A DNA stretch of 6,756 nt, taken from the NCBI RefSeq assembly GCF_905209685.1, contig NZ_CAJLUB010000100.1, positions 1 to 6,756 on the forward strand, given 5' to 3'. Positions within the stretch are counted from its first letter, which is position 1; the number at the start of each line of letters is the position of its first letter. The DNA is from an uncultured Veillonella sp. (GTDB taxonomy: Bacteria > Bacillota > Negativicutes > Veillonellales > Veillonellaceae). The notes below the pieces were generated by a model, which did not search any database, had not been told where the DNA came from, and was given only the letters and a program-made list of their open reading frames with translations. A program made the position numbers and the translations under genes. Positions 5,315 to 6,756 of the stretch are shown here, one piece after another.

Positions 5315-5875
5315 TTAGATTTTTCTGTAAGGTTTTTGACCTTGTTCGTAGAAGTTGTTACCTTCAGTATCGCCAACTACGATGCAAGGGAAATCTTCAA
5401 CTGTCAATTCAGCCAAAGCTTCTGGACCAAGTTCACCATAAGCAAGTACTTCGTATTTTTTGATGGATTTTGCAATCAATGCTGCAGCGCCACCAACTGC
5501 TGCGAAGTATGTGCAACCATTTTTCTTCATGGATTCAACTACTGCTGGTTTACGGGAACCTTTACCGATCATGCCTTTGATACCTTGATCAAGCATTGTT
5601 GGTGTGTAAGCGTCCATACGACCAGAAGTTGTAGGACCAGCGGAACCAATTGGGTCACCAGGTTTTGCAGGTGTTGGGCCAAGGTAGTAAACGAATTTGT
5701 TAGTCCAATCGATTGGTAATTTTTCACCGCGTGCTAAAGCTTCAGTCATAACTTTATGAGCAGCGTCACGAGCGGAGTAAATTTTGCCAGTGATAAGAAC
5801 GCTATCACCAACTTTTAATTTACGGGAAAACTCTTCATTATATTCTTCAGTATTAATGCGAATTGTTTCAGCCAT
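5315..5875 (-). CDS. Class I fumarate hydratase, beta subunit
   Basis: A 186-residue subunit equivalent to the C-terminal domain of one-chain class I fumarases such as E. coli FumA, and to TtdB of tartrate dehydratase. With the alpha subunit it interconverts malate and fumarate. Visible motifs are GKIYSARDAAHKVM (30-43), YYLGPTPAKPGDPIGSAG (63-80) followed by PTTSGRMD (81-88), and GMIGKGSR (101-108). In the Leishmania class I fumarase the TTxGRM motif carries the catalytic Thr467 and substrate-binding Arg471, which correspond by motif to T82 and R86 here. The ATG start has AGGAGG 8 nt upstream and lies 19 bp after the alpha stop, so the two are co-transcribed. A terminator follows directly. 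L-tartrate dehydratase is the main alternative; fumarase is preferred because lactate fermentation to propionate in Veillonella needs malate-to-fumarate conversion. Confidence 0.93.
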   Translation of the reverse strand: MAETIRINTEEYNEEFSRKLKVGDSVLITGKIYSARDAAHKVMTEALARGEKLPIDWTNKFVYYLGPTPAKPGDPIGSAGPTTSGRMDAYTPTMLDQGIKGMIGKGSRKPAVVESMKKNGCTYFAAVGGAAALIAKSIKKYEVLAYGELGPEALAELTVEDFPCIVVGDTEGNNFYEQGQKPYRKI

Positions 5876-5894
5876 TGTAATTACCTCCTACCGA

Positions 5895-6737
5895 TTAAAG
5901 TACTACGTGTTTATGACGAGCAGCATGACACATAATAGTAACAGCAACAGGAAGGCCGGCGATATGAGTTGCACCCCATTCGATGTTTACACCGATACAA
6001 GTTGTTGTGCCGCCCAATTGTGGACCGATACCAGTTTTGTTAACCATTTCCAAAATTTCTTCTTCCAATTTTGCATACTCAGGATCTTTGTGAGGAGTGC
6101 TAATATCGCGAAGCAAAGCTTTTTTGGACATAACAGCTGCTTGGTCCATAGTACCACCAATACCTACGCCAAGTACGATTGGAGGGCATGGGTTAGGGCC
6201 AGCATGTTTTACGATTTCAAGAACTGCATTTTTAACGCCTTCAACGCCATCTGCAGGTACCAACATAGCTACGTCAGATTTGTTTTCGGAACCGAAACCT
6301 TTAAGTTCTACGTTGATTTCTACTTTATCGCCAGGAACGATATCGATGTAAATGATTGCAGGTGTATTGTTTTGAGTGTTTTTACGGTTGAACAATGGTT
6401 CTGCTACAACGGATTTACGAAGGTAACCTTCTACATAGCCTTGAGCAACACCTTCATTGATAGCTTCTTTAAGATCGCCACCAACAAAATGTACGTCTTG
6501 ACCTACTTCTAAGAATACCAATGTCATACCAGTATCTTGGCAGTATGGACGATCTTCAGCATCAGCAATTTCTGCATTTTTGATGATTTGATCGAGAACG
6601 ATGCAACCAACTGGAGACTCTTCTGTTTCACGGCCTTTTTTCAAGCCTTCATAGATGTCTTTTGGCAAGTGGTAAGCTGCGTCCATACACATTTGACGGA
6701 CTGTTTTTGTGATTTCAGATACTTGAATCTCGCGCAA
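5895..6737 (-). CDS. Class I fumarate hydratase, alpha subunit ([4Fe-4S], TTG start)
   Basis: A 280-residue subunit equivalent to the N-terminal domain of E. coli FumA and to TtdA. It carries the oxygen-labile [4Fe-4S] cluster used for dehydration. The likely cluster ligands are C66 (PYCQDTG), C184 (GPNPCPPIVLG) and C247 (GGTTTCIGV), matching by motif C105, C224 and C318 of E. coli FumA. The interval C66-C184 (118) agrees with FumA (119). The C184-C247 interval is shorter (63 against 94), reflecting the compact split form. GVGIGGTMDQAA (190-201) is the usual glycine-rich motif. The start is TTG at 6737, supported by AGGAGGG 7 nt upstream; the first internal Met (M16) would cut the N-terminal helix. 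It is co-transcribed with the beta subunit 19 bp downstream. The promoter lies outside the window, so earlier operon genes cannot be excluded. Confidence 0.93.
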   Translation of the reverse strand: MREIQVSEITKTVRQMCMDAAYHLPKDIYEGLKKGRETEESPVGCIVLDQIIKNAEIADAEDRPYCQDTGMTLVFLEVGQDVHFVGGDLKEAINEGVAQGYVEGYLRKSVVAEPLFNRKNTQNNTPAIIYIDIVPGDKVEINVELKGFGSENKSDVAMLVPADGVEGVKNAVLEIVKHAGPNPCPPIVLGVGIGGTMDQAAVMSKKALLRDISTPHKDPEYAKLEEEILEMVNKTGIGPQLGGTTTCIGVNIEWGATHIAGLPVAVTIMCHAARHKHVVL

Positions 6738-6743
6738 GATAAT

Positions 6744-6750
6744 CCCTCCT
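6744..6750 (-). promoter_or_regulatory. Ribosome binding site supporting the TTG start of the fumarase alpha gene
   Basis: AGGAGGG lies on the minus strand with its AGGAGG core 7 nt before TTG 6737. No in-frame ATG or GTG exists between this site and residue 16, so TTG is taken as the start codon. Confidence 0.8.
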
Positions 6751-6756
6751 CAGGAA

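Noticed and set aside
5784..6512. 242-residue plus-strand open frame across both fumarase genes
   Set aside because: It spans the antisense of two conserved genes and their junction, has no ribosome site and shows no recognisable protein features.

Overview
The window reads as chromosomal DNA from a strictly anaerobic member of the Negativicutes, most likely a Veillonella close to V. parvula. This rests on AT-rich composition (roughly 40% G+C by eye), strong AGGAGG-type ribosome sites, a class I (strict-anaerobe type) hybrid cluster protein, an oxygen-sensitive two-subunit class I fumarase, and the look of the proteins. It is inferred without a database search. All six protein genes are intact.

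Layout, left to right. (1) hcp (minus, 7-1572) and a Crp/Fnr-family regulator (plus, 1847-2572) are transcribed away from each other. The shared 274-bp gap holds a candidate promoter and inverted repeat on each side, plus a short hairpin against the hcp ribosome site. The arrangement suggests an HcpR-like local regulator of a nitric oxide/hydroxylamine detoxification gene. (2) A strong bidirectional terminator (2587-2621) separates the regulator from the convergent operon to its right. (3) That operon, on the minus strand, is an UPF0340/TIGR01440 protein (4498-5049, first) and a 613-residue membrane-anchored protein of unknown function (2647-4488, second). The two are 9 bp apart, and the stop codon of the first lies in the ribosome site of the second. 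(4) A promoter-bearing gap (5050-5314) ends in the terminator of the next operon. (5) The alpha (5895-6737) and beta (5315-5875) subunits of class I fumarate hydratase form a minus-strand pair that reaches the right edge of the window.

How the parts fit: fumarase supplies the malate-to-fumarate step of the succinate/propionate route by which Veillonella ferments lactate, and Hcp protects such Fe-S enzymes from nitrosative stress. Both are metabolic genes of known type. The least explained part is the two-gene operon of unknown function. Its large protein has one N-terminal membrane segment, a long acidic Ser/Thr-rich linker with five regularly spaced D-x-T-hydrophobic motifs, and a C-terminal helical domain I cannot assign with confidence. 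No tRNA, rRNA, CRISPR array, insertion sequence or phage gene is visible.
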